A stretch of 64,000 bases of DNA, from assembly GCF_024448505.1 (NCBI RefSeq), contig NZ_JAMOHV010000003.1:362760-426759 (forward strand), read 5' to 3'. Position numbers and translations under genes: made by a program. Numbering within the stretch: the stretch's first letter is position 1; each line of letters starts with the position of its first letter. The notes beneath the pieces were generated by a model. The model ran no database searches and was not told the DNA's origin. It saw only the letters and a program-made list of their open reading frames with translations. Shown here one piece after another: positions 19,573 to 27,349 of the stretch. This stretch comes from Stutzerimonas degradans. Lineage in GTDB: Bacteria > Pseudomonadota > Gammaproteobacteria > Pseudomonadales > Pseudomonadaceae.

Positions 19573-19785
19573 TCAGCTTTGCGCGTCTGCTTCCTGCCGG
19601 GCTTTTTCTTTTTCCATCTTCTGCAGTTCTTCCTGGAAAACCCGATCTTGCAGGGTTGCCTTCTTGCGCCAGGGTTTGCGCTCCGGCTCGGTCTTGGCTG
19701 CATAAGTTGTAACTTCGCCGCCATAGATATCCTGGTAGCGCTGCGCCTGACGCTCGAGTTCGATGCGCAGTTGTTCTTTTGTCAC
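19573..19785 (-). CDS. Small hypothetical charged protein
   Basis: A 70-residue frame from GTG 19785 (AGG about nine bases upstream). The product is hydrophilic and probably helical: TKEQLRIELERQAQRYQDIY at the start, a KPWRKKATLQD centre and EELQKMEKEKARQEADAQS at the end. It resembles small conserved pseudomonad proteins of unknown function in my memory, without a name. The frame stays open to 20028, but the upstream part is Ser/Arg-rich and unlike a natural protein. Transcribed opposite to the HerA-like gene and towards it. Confidence 0.6.
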   Translation of the reverse strand: MTKEQLRIELERQAQRYQDIYGGEVTTYAAKTEPERKPWRKKATLQDRVFQEELQKMEKEKARQEADAQS

Positions 19786-20120
19786 GTAATTGGACCTGTC
19801 TGTTTGTGTACGAATGAGTAGGGTGCTGAAGCGGTACATTGCCGTACCGTCAATCGAATGCGGCGGCGCCGCAGCCCGCGTGCATCTTTTCAGGCGCTGT
19901 AATGCCGGGGAAGTTCTGCCGTCTGGCATCTCTTCCTGCATTCGGGCTTGAAAAACGGGTAGCAGTTCAAAGAACTGGCAAAAGGTATTTGAAGCAAACC
20001 TGTGGACTCTGGAATGCGGAAAACGCATGTCGCATGAGTTCGCTGCGGACTTGCCGTGCTTCAGCAGACCGCATTATGCGCCGGATCGTGGAGATTGGGC
20101 GACTTTACTTTGCAGCAAAA
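19786..20120. other. Non-coding stretch upstream of small gene
   Basis: No convincing gene on either strand. CGGTAC and GTACCG (19832-19837 and 19844-19849) form a short hairpin in what would be the leader of the small minus-strand gene. I could not pick out a clear promoter. Confidence 0.5.
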
Positions 20121-20148
20121 TAAAACCCGCGGAGATGCGCGGGTTTTA
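20121..20148 (-). terminator. Rho-independent terminator after PMI-GMP gene
   Basis: TAAAACCCGCG pairs with CGCGGGTTTTA over 11 bp around a six-base loop; the minus-strand reading continues into TTTTGC. It lies 18 nt past the stop of the mannose-1-phosphate guanylyltransferase gene. Confidence 0.85.
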
Positions 20149-20166
20149 TTCGGCGTGAAACTTCGG

Positions 20167-21609
20167 TCAGCGAGCGACCTTGGCTTCGACACCCTCGGTA
20201 CGACCGTAAACATCGTCCAGGCGTTCGATGTCGTCTTCGCCCAGATAACTTCCGGACTGCACTTCAATGATCTCCAGCGGAATCTTGCCCGGATTGGCCA
20301 GACGATGTACCGAAGTGACCGGAATATAGGTCGACTGGTTTTCCGTGAGCAGGAACGTCTTCTCGTTGCAGGTCACCTGGGCGGTACCGGAGACGACGAT
20401 CCAGTGTTCGGCGCGATGGTGGTGCATCTGCAGCGACAGGCTGGCGCCCGGGTTGACGCAGATCCGCTTGACCTGGAAGCGTCCGCCCATGTCGACCGAG
20501 TCGTACCAGCCCCACGGGCGATACACGGCGCAATGGTTCTGCGTTTCCGGGCGCGCCTGTGCATCGAGGCGGGCTACGAGTTTCTTGACGTCCTGCACCT
20601 TGTCCTTGTGGGCGATCATGATGGCGTCCTTGGTCTCCACCACCACGACGTCCTCCAGTCCCAGCACGGTGACCAGCTTGCCGTTGCCGTGAACGAGGCA
20701 GTTACGGGTGTCTTCGGCGATCACGTCGCCCTTGAGCACGTTGCCGTTGGCGTCCTTGTTGTGCACGTCCCAGATCGACGACCAGGAGCCGACATCGCTC
20801 CAGCCGGCGGACATGGGCACCACGCAGGCGAGACTGGTCTTCTCCATGACGGCGTAGTCGATGGAGTTGTCGGGGCAGCAGGCGAAGGTGGCCGGGTCGA
20901 TCAGCAGCTCGTCGCCATTGAGGGTGCTGCGTTCGAGCGCAACGCAGCAGGTGTCGTAGATGTCCGGGTCGTGCTTCTTCAGTTCCTCCAGGAACACGCT
21001 GGCGCGGAACAGGAACATGCCGCTGTTCCAGTAGTAGTCGCCCGATTCGACATAGCTCTGCGCACGGGCTTCGTCCGGCTTCTCGACGAACTGGCTGACG
21101 CGGCTGATGCCTTCCGGCAGCCCGCTGGCGTCGTTCGGATCGCACTTGATGTAGCCGTAGCCGGTTTCGGGGCGAGTGGCCGGGATGCCGAACAGCACCA
21201 TCTCGCCGTTTTCCGCGGCGTTGGTGGCCAGGGCCAGGGAGCGCTGGAAGGCACGCTGGTCGTCGATAACGTGATCGGCCGGCAGCACCAGCAGCAGCTC
21301 GTCGCGGCCTTCTTCGACGAGCTTCATCGCGGCGATGGCGATCGCCGGAGCTGTGTTGCGCCCGAAGGGTTCGAGCAGCATGCCCTGAACGCCCAGCTTG
21401 CGTGCGGCCAGTTGCTCCTTGACGATGAAGCGATGCTCCTTGTTGCACACCAGCAGCGGCTGCTGGATGCCCTCGAAGGCCAGGCGCTCGACGGTTTGCT
21501 GAAACAGCGTCTGCTCACCGGTAAGGGCGAGAAACTGCTTGGGGAACAGCTTGCGAGAAAGCGGCCACAGTCGCGAACCGCTACCGCCTGAAAGAATTAC
21601 CGGAATCAT
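20167..21609 (-). CDS. Mannose-1-phosphate guanylyltransferase / mannose-6-phosphate isomerase
   Basis: A bifunctional 480-residue enzyme of the AlgA/PslB/WbpW/ManC class that makes GDP-mannose precursors. The N-terminal nucleotidyltransferase has the pyrophosphorylase motif GGSGSRLWPLSRKLFPKQF and FVEKP; the C-terminal cupin isomerase has the metal-site pattern PGASLSLQMHHHRAEHWIVVSGTA. ATG 21609 has a GCAGGAG site. No alginate, Psl or O-antigen genes adjoin it, so it is an orphan enzyme supplying GDP-mannose to a pathway encoded elsewhere; I therefore give no symbol. Confidence 0.93.
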   Translation of the reverse strand: MIPVILSGGSGSRLWPLSRKLFPKQFLALTGEQTLFQQTVERLAFEGIQQPLLVCNKEHRFIVKEQLAARKLGVQGMLLEPFGRNTAPAIAIAAMKLVEEGRDELLLVLPADHVIDDQRAFQRSLALATNAAENGEMVLFGIPATRPETGYGYIKCDPNDASGLPEGISRVSQFVEKPDEARAQSYVESGDYYWNSGMFLFRASVFLEELKKHDPDIYDTCCVALERSTLNGDELLIDPATFACCPDNSIDYAVMEKTSLACVVPMSAGWSDVGSWSSIWDVHNKDANGNVLKGDVIAEDTRNCLVHGNGKLVTVLGLEDVVVVETKDAIMIAHKDKVQDVKKLVARLDAQARPETQNHCAVYRPWGWYDSVDMGGRFQVKRICVNPGASLSLQMHHHRAEHWIVVSGTAQVTCNEKTFLLTENQSTYIPVTSVHRLANPGKIPLEIIEVQSGSYLGEDDIERLDDVYGRTEGVEAKVAR

Positions 21610-22157
21610 GTCGTCTCTCCTGCATCGTTAGAGCGTTCTGTTGCGAGCACACCGTGGGCATGCTCGGGAAAATGGGATGGGTCGAGCGGGATCAGGTGCG
21701 TGGTCGGCGCGCAGAACGCAGGCAGTGGCTACGTGTTCGGCCGTGGCGCGAGTCACCCGCGCTTGGCGCCGATGGTCCGACGCGGCGGATCAGCCAAGTG
21801 ATGGCTGTCTGGCGCGCGACGACGGAGGCAGGCCGGGCGCGGTTGCCGGGCTGGGTCAGCGCTGAAGCGGAGCCCGTCTGAATTCGAGCGGCACCGCGCG
21901 CCGTTGCCGTTCGTGTCGCCGGCCGCTGGAGCGGCTTGCAATGGTCAATGTTCGAGAACCCGAGCACGTTCATGTGCGACGTTCCTTTCCAGTCTGGAGT
22001 TGTCGGTACGCGCTTTATGATTCTCGGCGTCGCTCGATAGTTCCCGCGGGGAGAACCGTTGATCGGCGAGCATGAGGAGAGGGGCGGAGGAGCTGCGTCG
22101 TACCGGGGCTACGACGCGCTCGGGAGGCGTGCGGCGCGGCGCGCCACACGTGACGGA
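21610..22157. other. Long intergenic region upstream of PMI-GMP gene
   Basis: About 550 nt between two minus-strand genes. It should hold the promoter of the PMI-GMP gene, but I see no clear -35/-10 pair or AlgU-type promoter. A 93-residue minus frame (21692-21973) has a fair AAAGGA site but an Arg/Ser/Thr-rich composition like chance translation. Near the yaaA end, GTCGTA and TACGAC form a small hairpin (about 22098-22116). Confidence 0.45.
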
Positions 22158-22937
22158 TCAGGCGGCAGGCGTGTCGCGCAGGAACACGAGGTGATCGTCC
22201 GAGGAGTCGGCCGCACTGAAGCGATAGCCTTCGTAGGCGAAGTCGCGCAGCCGCTCGACCGTCTGGATGCGCTCCTTGATGACGTAACGTGCCATCAGCC
22301 CGCGGGCCTTCTTGGCGTAGAAGCTGATGATCTTGTACTGGCCGTTCTTCAGATCCTTGAAATCCACGTCGACCACCCGCGCCTGCAGCGCCTTGCGCTT
22401 GACGGCCGAGAAGTACTCGTTGGATGCCAGGTTGAGCAGCACCTGATCGCCTTGCGCCTGCAGCGCCTGGTTGAGCCATGCGCTGATGCGTTCGCCCCAG
22501 AACGCGTAGAGGTCCTTGCCACGCGCGTTGGCGAGTTTCGTCCCCATCTCCAGGCGATAGGGCTGCATCAGGTCCAGCGGTCGCAGCAGGCCATAGAGTC
22601 CGGACAGCATGCGCAGGTGCTGCTGGGCGAAGTCGAAATCGGCTTCGGAAAAGTCTTGTGCGGCAAGTCCGGTGTAGACGTCGCCCTTGAAGGCGAGCAG
22701 GGCCTGCTTGGCGTTCTCGCGGGTGAAGGGCGTGCTCCAGCTGCCGAAGCGGGCGACATTCAGTGCCGCCAGTTTGTCGGACAGGTGCATCAGCTCGGCG
22801 ATCTGTGCCGGCGAGAAGTCGCGCAGCTGTTCGATCAGCAGCTGCGAATGCTCGAGGTGTTCGGGCTGGGTGAAGCGCTGGGTTACTGGTGGAGTCTCGT
22901 AGTCGAGGGTCTTGGCTGGGGAAATCACCATCAGCAT
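22158..22937 (-). CDS. yaaA: Peroxide stress protein YaaA
   Basis: A 259-residue protein of the YaaA/DUF328 family, which in E. coli is induced by peroxide and limits intracellular iron and DNA damage. Recognised by [15 protein letters not shown] at the N-terminus, [24 protein letters not shown] in the middle and [11 protein letters not shown] and [30 protein letters not shown] in the second half. ATG 22937 has AGGAG eight bases upstream. It is divergent from the metal efflux gene; metal homeostasis is a plausible common theme but this is only proximity. Confidence 0.93.
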   Translation of the reverse strand: MLMVISPAKTLDYETPPVTQRFTQPEHLEHSQLLIEQLRDFSPAQIAELMHLSDKLAALNVARFGSWSTPFTRENAKQALLAFKGDVYTGLAAQDFSEADFDFAQQHLRMLSGLYGLLRPLDLMQPYRLEMGTKLANARGKDLYAFWGERISAWLNQALQAQGDQVLLNLASNEYFSAVKRKALQARVVDVDFKDLKNGQYKIISFYAKKARGLMARYVIKERIQTVERLRDFAYEGYRFSAADSSDDHLVFLRDTPAA

Positions 22938-23017
22938 GTAGTTGCTCTCCTGTGTGCAGCGGCGATTCTAGGCGCGATGGCGAGCTCGGCTCCAGCTATC
23001 GTGGCCATTGACGGCGG

Positions 23018-23048
23018 TTGACCTTGTCCGGGGGGCAAGGTGCAAGCT
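23018..23048 (+). promoter_or_regulatory. MerR-type metalloregulator promoter of the CDF gene
   Basis: TTGACC (23018-23023) is followed after exactly 19 bp by CAAGCT (23043-23048). The long spacer contains the dyad ACCTTG-N9-CAAGGT (23021-23041, 21 bp in all), overlapping the -35. A 19-bp spacer with an ACCTTsC/GsAAGGT-type dyad is the architecture of CueR/ZntR/CadR-regulated promoters, which are untwisted by a metal-bound MerR-family protein. The start codon of the transporter gene is 28 nt downstream. No merR-like gene is seen in the window. Confidence 0.75.
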
Positions 23049-23075
23049 ACGCCCGCCCGATGATGAGGAGGCGGT

Positions 23076-24095
23076 ATGAGTACGTGCGATCACTCGAACT
23101 GGCAAAGCTCACATGATTACCGTCCGCTGGAGCAGGGCGCTGAACGCCAGACCTGGGCGGTGGCGCTGCTTACCGGCGTGACGATGGTGGTGGAGATCGC
23201 CGCCGGCTACTGGTTCAACTCGATGGCGCTGCTCGCCGATGGCTGGCACATGTCCTCGCACATGGTGGCGATCGGCCTGGCGGCGCTGGCCTACATGCTT
23301 GCCCGGCGTTATGCCGATGATCGGCGTTTCACCTTCGGTACCTGGAAGATCGAGGTGTTGGCCGGCTTTTCCAGCGCGCTGTTTCTGGTCGGCATCGCGC
23401 TGATGATGATCATCGAGTCGCTGCTGCGGTTCTGGTCGCCTGCGAACATTCGCTTTGACGAGGCGCTCTGGGTCGCGGTGATCGGCCTACTGGTGAACCT
23501 GGCGTCCGCCTGGCTGCTGCACGATGGACATGATCATGGCCACGCTCATGGTCATCACCACGACCACGAGCATGAGCATGAGCATGAGCATGAGCATGAG
23601 CATGAGCATGAGCATGAGCATGAGCATGCTGCGTCCAGGCACGGGCGCGATCTCAATCGTCACGCCGCATTCATCCATGTGCTGACCGACGGGCTGACCT
23701 CGGTGGCGGCGATCGTGGCCCTGCTGGGTGGCAAGTTCTTCGGCTGGAGCTGGCTGGACCCGCTGATGGGGGTGATCGGTGCGTTGGTGATCCTGGTCTG
23801 GGCCAAGGGTCTGCTGGTGGAGACCGCCAAGGCGTTGCTGGATCGGGAAATGGACGATCCGCTGGTGCGCCGCGTGCGCAGGCAGCTGGAAGCGGTGCCG
23901 GATACCGAGGTGACCGATCTGCATCTGTGGCGCGTGGGCCGCGCCCAGTACAGCTGCATCCTCAGCGTGGTCACGCATCAGAACTACAGCGCCGACGATT
24001 ACAAGCGTGCCCTGCAGGACCTGCCGCAGCTGGTGCACGTGACTGCCGAGGTAAACCGCTGCGGCGAATCGGCGCACCTGGATTCCCGACTGTAG
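23076..24095 (+). CDS. Cation diffusion facilitator, DmeF-like metal efflux
   Basis: A 339-residue inner-membrane proton-coupled divalent metal exporter with about six helices. The metal site in helix 2 reads DGWHMSSH (Asp55, His58, His62) and in helix 5 HVLTD (His201, Asp205). The HxxxH form in helix 2 and the N-terminal CDHSNWQSSHDY are features I associate with the DmeF (cobalt/nickel) branch. The cytoplasmic loop between helices 4 and 5 is extremely His-rich (about 149-189) and includes ten consecutive Glu-His pairs (165-184). A strong GAGGAGGCGG site precedes the ATG. A MerR-type promoter lies upstream, fitting metal induction. Confidence 0.92.
   Translation: MSTCDHSNWQSSHDYRPLEQGAERQTWAVALLTGVTMVVEIAAGYWFNSMALLADGWHMSSHMVAIGLAALAYMLARRYADDRRFTFGTWKIEVLAGFSSALFLVGIALMMIIESLLRFWSPANIRFDEALWVAVIGLLVNLASAWLLHDGHDHGHAHGHHHDHEHEHEHEHEHEHEHEHEHEHAASRHGRDLNRHAAFIHVLTDGLTSVAAIVALLGGKFFGWSWLDPLMGVIGALVILVWAKGLLVETAKALLDREMDDPLVRRVRRQLEAVPDTEVTDLHLWRVGRAQYSCILSVVTHQNYSADDYKRALQDLPQLVHVTAEVNRCGESAHLDSRL
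23568..23627 (+). repeat. (GAGCAT)10 in-frame hexanucleotide repeat
   Basis: Ten perfect tandem copies of GAGCAT, encoding ten Glu-His pairs in the metal-binding loop of the CDF transporter. Each unit is two codons, so slippage would lengthen or shorten the loop without a frameshift. A neighbouring less regular stretch (23521-23567) encodes further Asp-His and Gly-His pairs. Confidence 0.97.
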
Positions 24096-24132
24096 TCGGC
24101 TGTATTCCGCACGCCAAGGGCGTTCCGTCGAT

Positions 24133-24176
24133 ACGGGCAATAAAAGCGGAAATCGCACAAAAACGCTTTTGCCCGT
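24133..24176 (+). terminator. Possible terminator after the CDF gene
   Basis: ACGGGCAATAAAAGCG can pair with CGCTTTTGCCCGT, with a two-base bulge, about 40 nt after the stop of the efflux gene. It is followed only by a weak T-rich stretch (CATCGGTTTTGGGTT), so confidence is modest. Confidence 0.45.
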
Positions 24177-24350
24177 CATCGGTTTTGGGTTATTACCGAA
24201 TCAGACCGCCGAACCCTGCGACACAGGTGGCGGCCCCTGGGTGGCCCCGAACCCCGCCTCCCAAGCCCGTTCATCTGCCAGCACGGTGGTCTTTCTGCGG
24301 CGGAGCGCCTATGGCTCTCCGTCGACTGACCCAACGAAAAGGTGATCGGT

Positions 24351-25736
24351 ATGGATGACTTCGGCAGATCCCGCGCGACTCAGCCCACCCTGTATGTTCT
24401 CGACACCAACGTCCTGATCCACGATCCCAACGCCTTGCTCAACTTCCAGGAGCACCAGGTCGCGATACCGATGACCGTGCTGGAGGAGCTCGATCAACTC
24501 AAAACTGGCAAGCACAGTGTCGCCGCCGAGTGTCGCCAGGCGATTCGCCTGATCGACCGTCTGCTCGGTAATGCCACGCCCGCCGAGGTGGAGGCGGGCG
24601 TACCGATTCAGCGGGACAAGAGCGGGGCGCGCGGCAGCCTGTCGATCCTGATGAGCCAGCGGCTGGAGAATGGCCTGCCGGAGGACCTGAACGACAACAA
24701 GATCATCAACCTGGTGGTCGCGATCAGCAAACAGCGGCCTGGTGTGCCGGTGGTGCTGGTCACCAAGGACATCAACATGCGCCTCAAGGCGCGGGCCTGC
24801 GGCGTGGCCGCCGAGGATTACCACACCGATCAGCTGGTCGACGACGTGGGTCAGCTGTCGCGCGGCTATCACAGTCTGAGCGGCTCGTTCTGGGACCGCG
24901 TGAGTAAGGTCGAGACTCATCAGGGGCACGGTCGTACCTGGCATCGCGTGCAGCTGATCGACAACCTGCCGGCGGTGCATATCAACGAGTTCATCCTCGA
25001 CGAGCAGGGCTTCGTCGGCTGGATCAAGGGCATCAAGGAAGACGAGCTGCTGCTGCTCGACATGCACCAGGAGCCGCTGCTGCATCAGGAGGCCTGGGGC
25101 CTGCGTCCGCGTGACATTCATCAGGCGCTGGCGCTGTTCGCCCTGCTCGATCCGGATATCCACCTGGTCAACCTGTCGGGTGCGGCCGGTTCGGGCAAGA
25201 CCATCCTGGCGCTGGCCGCCGCGATCGAGCAGACGGTGGTGAGCAAGCGCTACCGGCGCATCATCGCGACCCGCAGCGTGCAGGGGCTGGACGAGGACAT
25301 CGGCTTCCTGCCCGGTACCGAGGCGGAGAAGATGGAGCCCTGGCTCGGCGCGATCACCGACAACCTCGAAGCGCTGCACATGGATGACGAGAACACCCCC
25401 GGCAGCATCGACTACATCCTGCAGAAGGTGCCGTTGCAGTTCAAATCGCTGAACTACATCCGCGGGCGCAGCTTCCAGCAGAGCCTGATCCTCATCGACG
25501 AGTGCCAGAACCTCACGCCGCACCAGATGAAGACCATCATCACCCGCGCCGGCAACGGCTCCAAAGTGGTCTGCCTGGGTAACCTGGCGCAGATCGACAC
25601 GCCCTATCTGTCGGCCACCAGTTCCGGCCTCACCTACCTGACGGAGCGCTTCAAGGACTTCTCCCACGGCGTGCACATCACCCTGCAGGGCGTGCCGCGT
25701 TCGATCTTGGCCGAGTACGCCGAGGCGCATATGTAG
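24351..25736 (+). CDS. PhoH-like ATPase with N-terminal PIN domain
   Basis: A 461-residue protein joining a PIN-type RNase domain (LYVLDTNVLIHDP with the first acidic residue, then TVLEELDQLKTG) to a C-terminal PhoH ATPase domain with Walker A GAAGSGKT and Walker B SLILIDECQNLTPHQMKT. This YlaK/PhoH2-type pairing couples an RNA helicase-like ATPase to a ribonuclease. The ATG at 24351 has AAAGGTGA at the right distance; the GTG at 24342 is less likely. It lies just upstream of moaCDE, as recalled for PA3919-PA3916. A stem GAAGGGGT/ACCCCTTC follows the gene (25751-25775). Confidence 0.92.
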   Translation: MDDFGRSRATQPTLYVLDTNVLIHDPNALLNFQEHQVAIPMTVLEELDQLKTGKHSVAAECRQAIRLIDRLLGNATPAEVEAGVPIQRDKSGARGSLSILMSQRLENGLPEDLNDNKIINLVVAISKQRPGVPVVLVTKDINMRLKARACGVAAEDYHTDQLVDDVGQLSRGYHSLSGSFWDRVSKVETHQGHGRTWHRVQLIDNLPAVHINEFILDEQGFVGWIKGIKEDELLLLDMHQEPLLHQEAWGLRPRDIHQALALFALLDPDIHLVNLSGAAGSGKTILALAAAIEQTVVSKRYRRIIATRSVQGLDEDIGFLPGTEAEKMEPWLGAITDNLEALHMDDENTPGSIDYILQKVPLQFKSLNYIRGRSFQQSLILIDECQNLTPHQMKTIITRAGNGSKVVCLGNLAQIDTPYLSATSSGLTYLTERFKDFSHGVHITLQGVPRSILAEYAEAHM

Positions 25737-25795
25737 CTCGCGGTCGCGGCGAAGGGGTGTCGGTGGTACCCCTTCCGGGAGCGGGCCGTGCGTGG

Positions 25796-25829
25796 CTGGC
25801 TGGGTTAGACTCGCGACTTTCCCAGCCAG
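25796..25829. promoter_or_regulatory. Inverted repeat before moaC
   Basis: CTGGCTGGG (25796-25804) and CCCAGCCAG (25821-25829) are perfect 9-bp arms. The 16-nt centre contains TTAGACT, a good -10 hexamer for moaC, and the right arm runs into the AGGAG ribosome-binding site. It could be an operator around the promoter or, if transcription starts further upstream, an RNA hairpin covering the ribosome-binding site. Confidence 0.5.
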
Positions 25830-25838
25830 GAGCGTCAT

Positions 25839-26309
25839 ATGCTCACCCATCTCGATTCTCAGGGCCGTGCCAGCATGGTCGATGTGACCGAAAAGGCCGT
25901 CACCGCGCGCGAGGCGACGGCAGAGGCGCGCGTGCGGATGCTGCCGCAGACGCTGCAGATGATTCAGCAGGGCGGCCATCCCAAGGGCGACGTATTCGCC
26001 GTGGCGCGCATCGCCGGCATCCAGGCGGCGAAGAAGACTTACGAACTGATTCCGCTGTGCCATCCGCTGCTGCTGACCAGCGTGAAGGTCGAGCTGCAGG
26101 CCGAAGGCGAGGACAGCGTGCTGATCCGCGCCACCTGCCGGCTGGCCGGGCAGACCGGGGTGGAAATGGAAGCGCTGACCGCAGCCAGTGTTGCCGCCCT
26201 GACGATCTACGACATGTGCAAGGCGGTCGACCGCGGCATGTGCATCGAGGGTGTGCGTCTGCTGGAAAAGCGCGGCGGCAAGAGCGGCCACTGGCAGGTG
26301 CAGGCATGA
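25839..26309 (+). CDS. moaC: Cyclic pyranopterin monophosphate synthase
   Basis: Forms cyclic pyranopterin monophosphate from the MoaA product in molybdenum-cofactor synthesis. The 156-residue protein has the family motifs [53 protein letters not shown] and the active-site-containing [25 protein letters not shown] with catalytic lysine region. It is the first gene of moaCDE; its stop overlaps the moaD start (ATGA). Confidence 0.97.
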   Translation: MLTHLDSQGRASMVDVTEKAVTAREATAEARVRMLPQTLQMIQQGGHPKGDVFAVARIAGIQAAKKTYELIPLCHPLLLTSVKVELQAEGEDSVLIRATCRLAGQTGVEMEALTAASVAALTIYDMCKAVDRGMCIEGVRLLEKRGGKSGHWQVQA

Positions 26310-26554
26310 TTTGCGTACAGTTTTTTGCCCGTTACCGCGAGGCGCTGGGCAGCGATGGCGAACGCTTCGACTGGGACCCGTCGCTCACCTGCCTGGATGA
26401 CCTGCGCCAGCGCCTGCTGGCCCGCGGCGGCGTCTGGGAAGTGCTCGGCGAGCAGAACCTGATGTGCGCACGCAATCAGGAACTCTGCGGCCTGGACGAA
26501 CCGCTCGTCGATGGCGATGAAGTGGCGTTCTTCCCGACCGTGACCGGAGGTTGA
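26306..26554 (+). CDS. moaD: Molybdopterin synthase small subunit
   Basis: An 82-residue ubiquitin-fold sulfur carrier. It ends in VTGG, the diglycine tail that becomes a thiocarboxylate and donates sulfur to cyclic pyranopterin monophosphate in complex with MoaE. The ATG overlaps the moaC stop and moaE begins one base after the stop, so the three are tightly coupled. Confidence 0.95.
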   Translation: MICVQFFARYREALGSDGERFDWDPSLTCLDDLRQRLLARGGVWEVLGEQNLMCARNQELCGLDEPLVDGDEVAFFPTVTGG

Positions 26555-26555
26555 A

Positions 26556-27008
26556 ATGAGTGTTCGGGTACAGCAGGCGGCCTTCGATCCGGGGGCTGAA
26601 CTGAACGCGTTGCACGCGGCCAATCTGGGCATCGGTGCGGTCGCCGCCTTCGTCGGCTACGTGCGCGATTTCAATGACGGACACGACGTCGCCGGCATGT
26701 TCCTCGAGCACGCGCCGGGTATGACCGAGAAGGCGCTGGGCAAGATCGTCGCCGAGGCCGAGGAGCGCTGGCCGCTGCTGAGCATCGACGTGCTGCACCG
26801 CGTTGGCTCGCTGGAGCCGGGCGAGCCGATCGTGTTCGTCGGTGTGACCAGCGCACATCGCGAGGCGGCGTTCGATGCCTGCCGTTTCGTCATGGATTAC
26901 CTGAAGACCCGTGCACCGTTCTGGAAGAAGGAGAACACACCGGACGGCGAACGCTGGGTCGATGGGCGCCACAGCGATCAGGCTGCCGCTGAGCGCTGGC
27001 AGCGCTGA
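26556..27008 (+). CDS. moaE: Molybdopterin synthase large subunit
   Basis: A 150-residue catalytic subunit that converts cyclic pyranopterin monophosphate to molybdopterin using two MoaD thiocarboxylates. Recognised by VAAFVGYVRDFNDG, LEHAPGMTEKALGKIV, HRVGSLEPGEPIVFVGVTSAHREAAF and the active-site lysine segment LKTRAPFWKKE. A GGAGG site overlaps the end of moaD. No moaA or moaB follows, so the rest of the pathway is elsewhere. Confidence 0.97.
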   Translation: MSVRVQQAAFDPGAELNALHAANLGIGAVAAFVGYVRDFNDGHDVAGMFLEHAPGMTEKALGKIVAEAEERWPLLSIDVLHRVGSLEPGEPIVFVGVTSAHREAAFDACRFVMDYLKTRAPFWKKENTPDGERWVDGRHSDQAAAERWQR

Positions 27009-27047
27009 GCACCGCCGGCGTCGGTGCTGGCCGCTGCGGCCGGGTGA

Positions 27048-27212
27048 TCAGTGGAGCGCGATGTACAGCTTGAACGACACCGTGGAGAACATGACGATGA
27101 TGCCCAGGCTGAGCAGCACGATGCCCCATTGCCGGTCGCGGTTGGCGAAGCCTGCGCACAGCAGTACGAAGCCGGTGAGGATGAGCAGCAGCAGCCAGTC
27201 GAGGTTATCCAT
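27048..27212 (-). CDS. 54-residue membrane protein
   Basis: A small gene with a textbook AAGGAG site six bases before its ATG. The product is MDNLDWLLLLILTGFVLL to residue 18, a hydrophilic turn FANRDRQWG, then a second hydrophobic stretch IVLLSLGIIVMFSTVSF and a short tail, so two membrane helices in a hairpin are expected. It is convergent with moaE and lies downstream of the rhlB-like gene on the same strand, but a terminator separates them. I do not know its function. The near-perfect ribosome-binding site and the hydrophobic pattern are the evidence. Confidence 0.72.
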   Translation of the reverse strand: MDNLDWLLLLILTGFVLLCAGFANRDRQWGIVLLSLGIIVMFSTVSFKLYIALH

Positions 27213-27310
27213 GAAATCTCCTTGTACGTGCCGTCAGTACTTGTACGGTAGTTCCGTTTCGGTGGTGGCCGGCTGACCTGGGTCACGCCCGGCGCAGCGC
27301 ACAGAAAAAA

Positions 27311-27330
27311 GGCGAAGCCGCGGCTTCGCC
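27311..27330 (-). terminator. Rho-independent terminator of rhlB-like gene
   Basis: GGCGAAGCCG and CGGCTTCGCC form a perfect 10-bp palindrome, flanked on the minus strand by CCTTTTTTCT downstream and by an A-rich arm upstream. It lies 20 nt after the stop of the helicase gene. Confidence 0.85.
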
Positions 27331-27349
27331 CGTTGTTTTTCCGTGAGCC

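Noticed and set aside
20167..21609. Calling this gene algA and the region an alginate locus.
   Set aside because: No other alginate gene is near, and AlgA, PslB and WbpW cannot be told apart by eye.
21692..21973. A 93-residue minus frame with AAAGGA upstream, in the gap before the PMI-GMP gene.
   Set aside because: Ribosome-binding site is fair, but composition is rich in Arg, Ser, Thr and Ala with no domain or hydrophobic pattern; kept only as a remark on the gap.
23521..23627. Tandem repeat considered as a CRISPR-like array.
   Set aside because: A six-base unit without spacers, inside a coding frame; it is a microsatellite encoding a His-rich loop.
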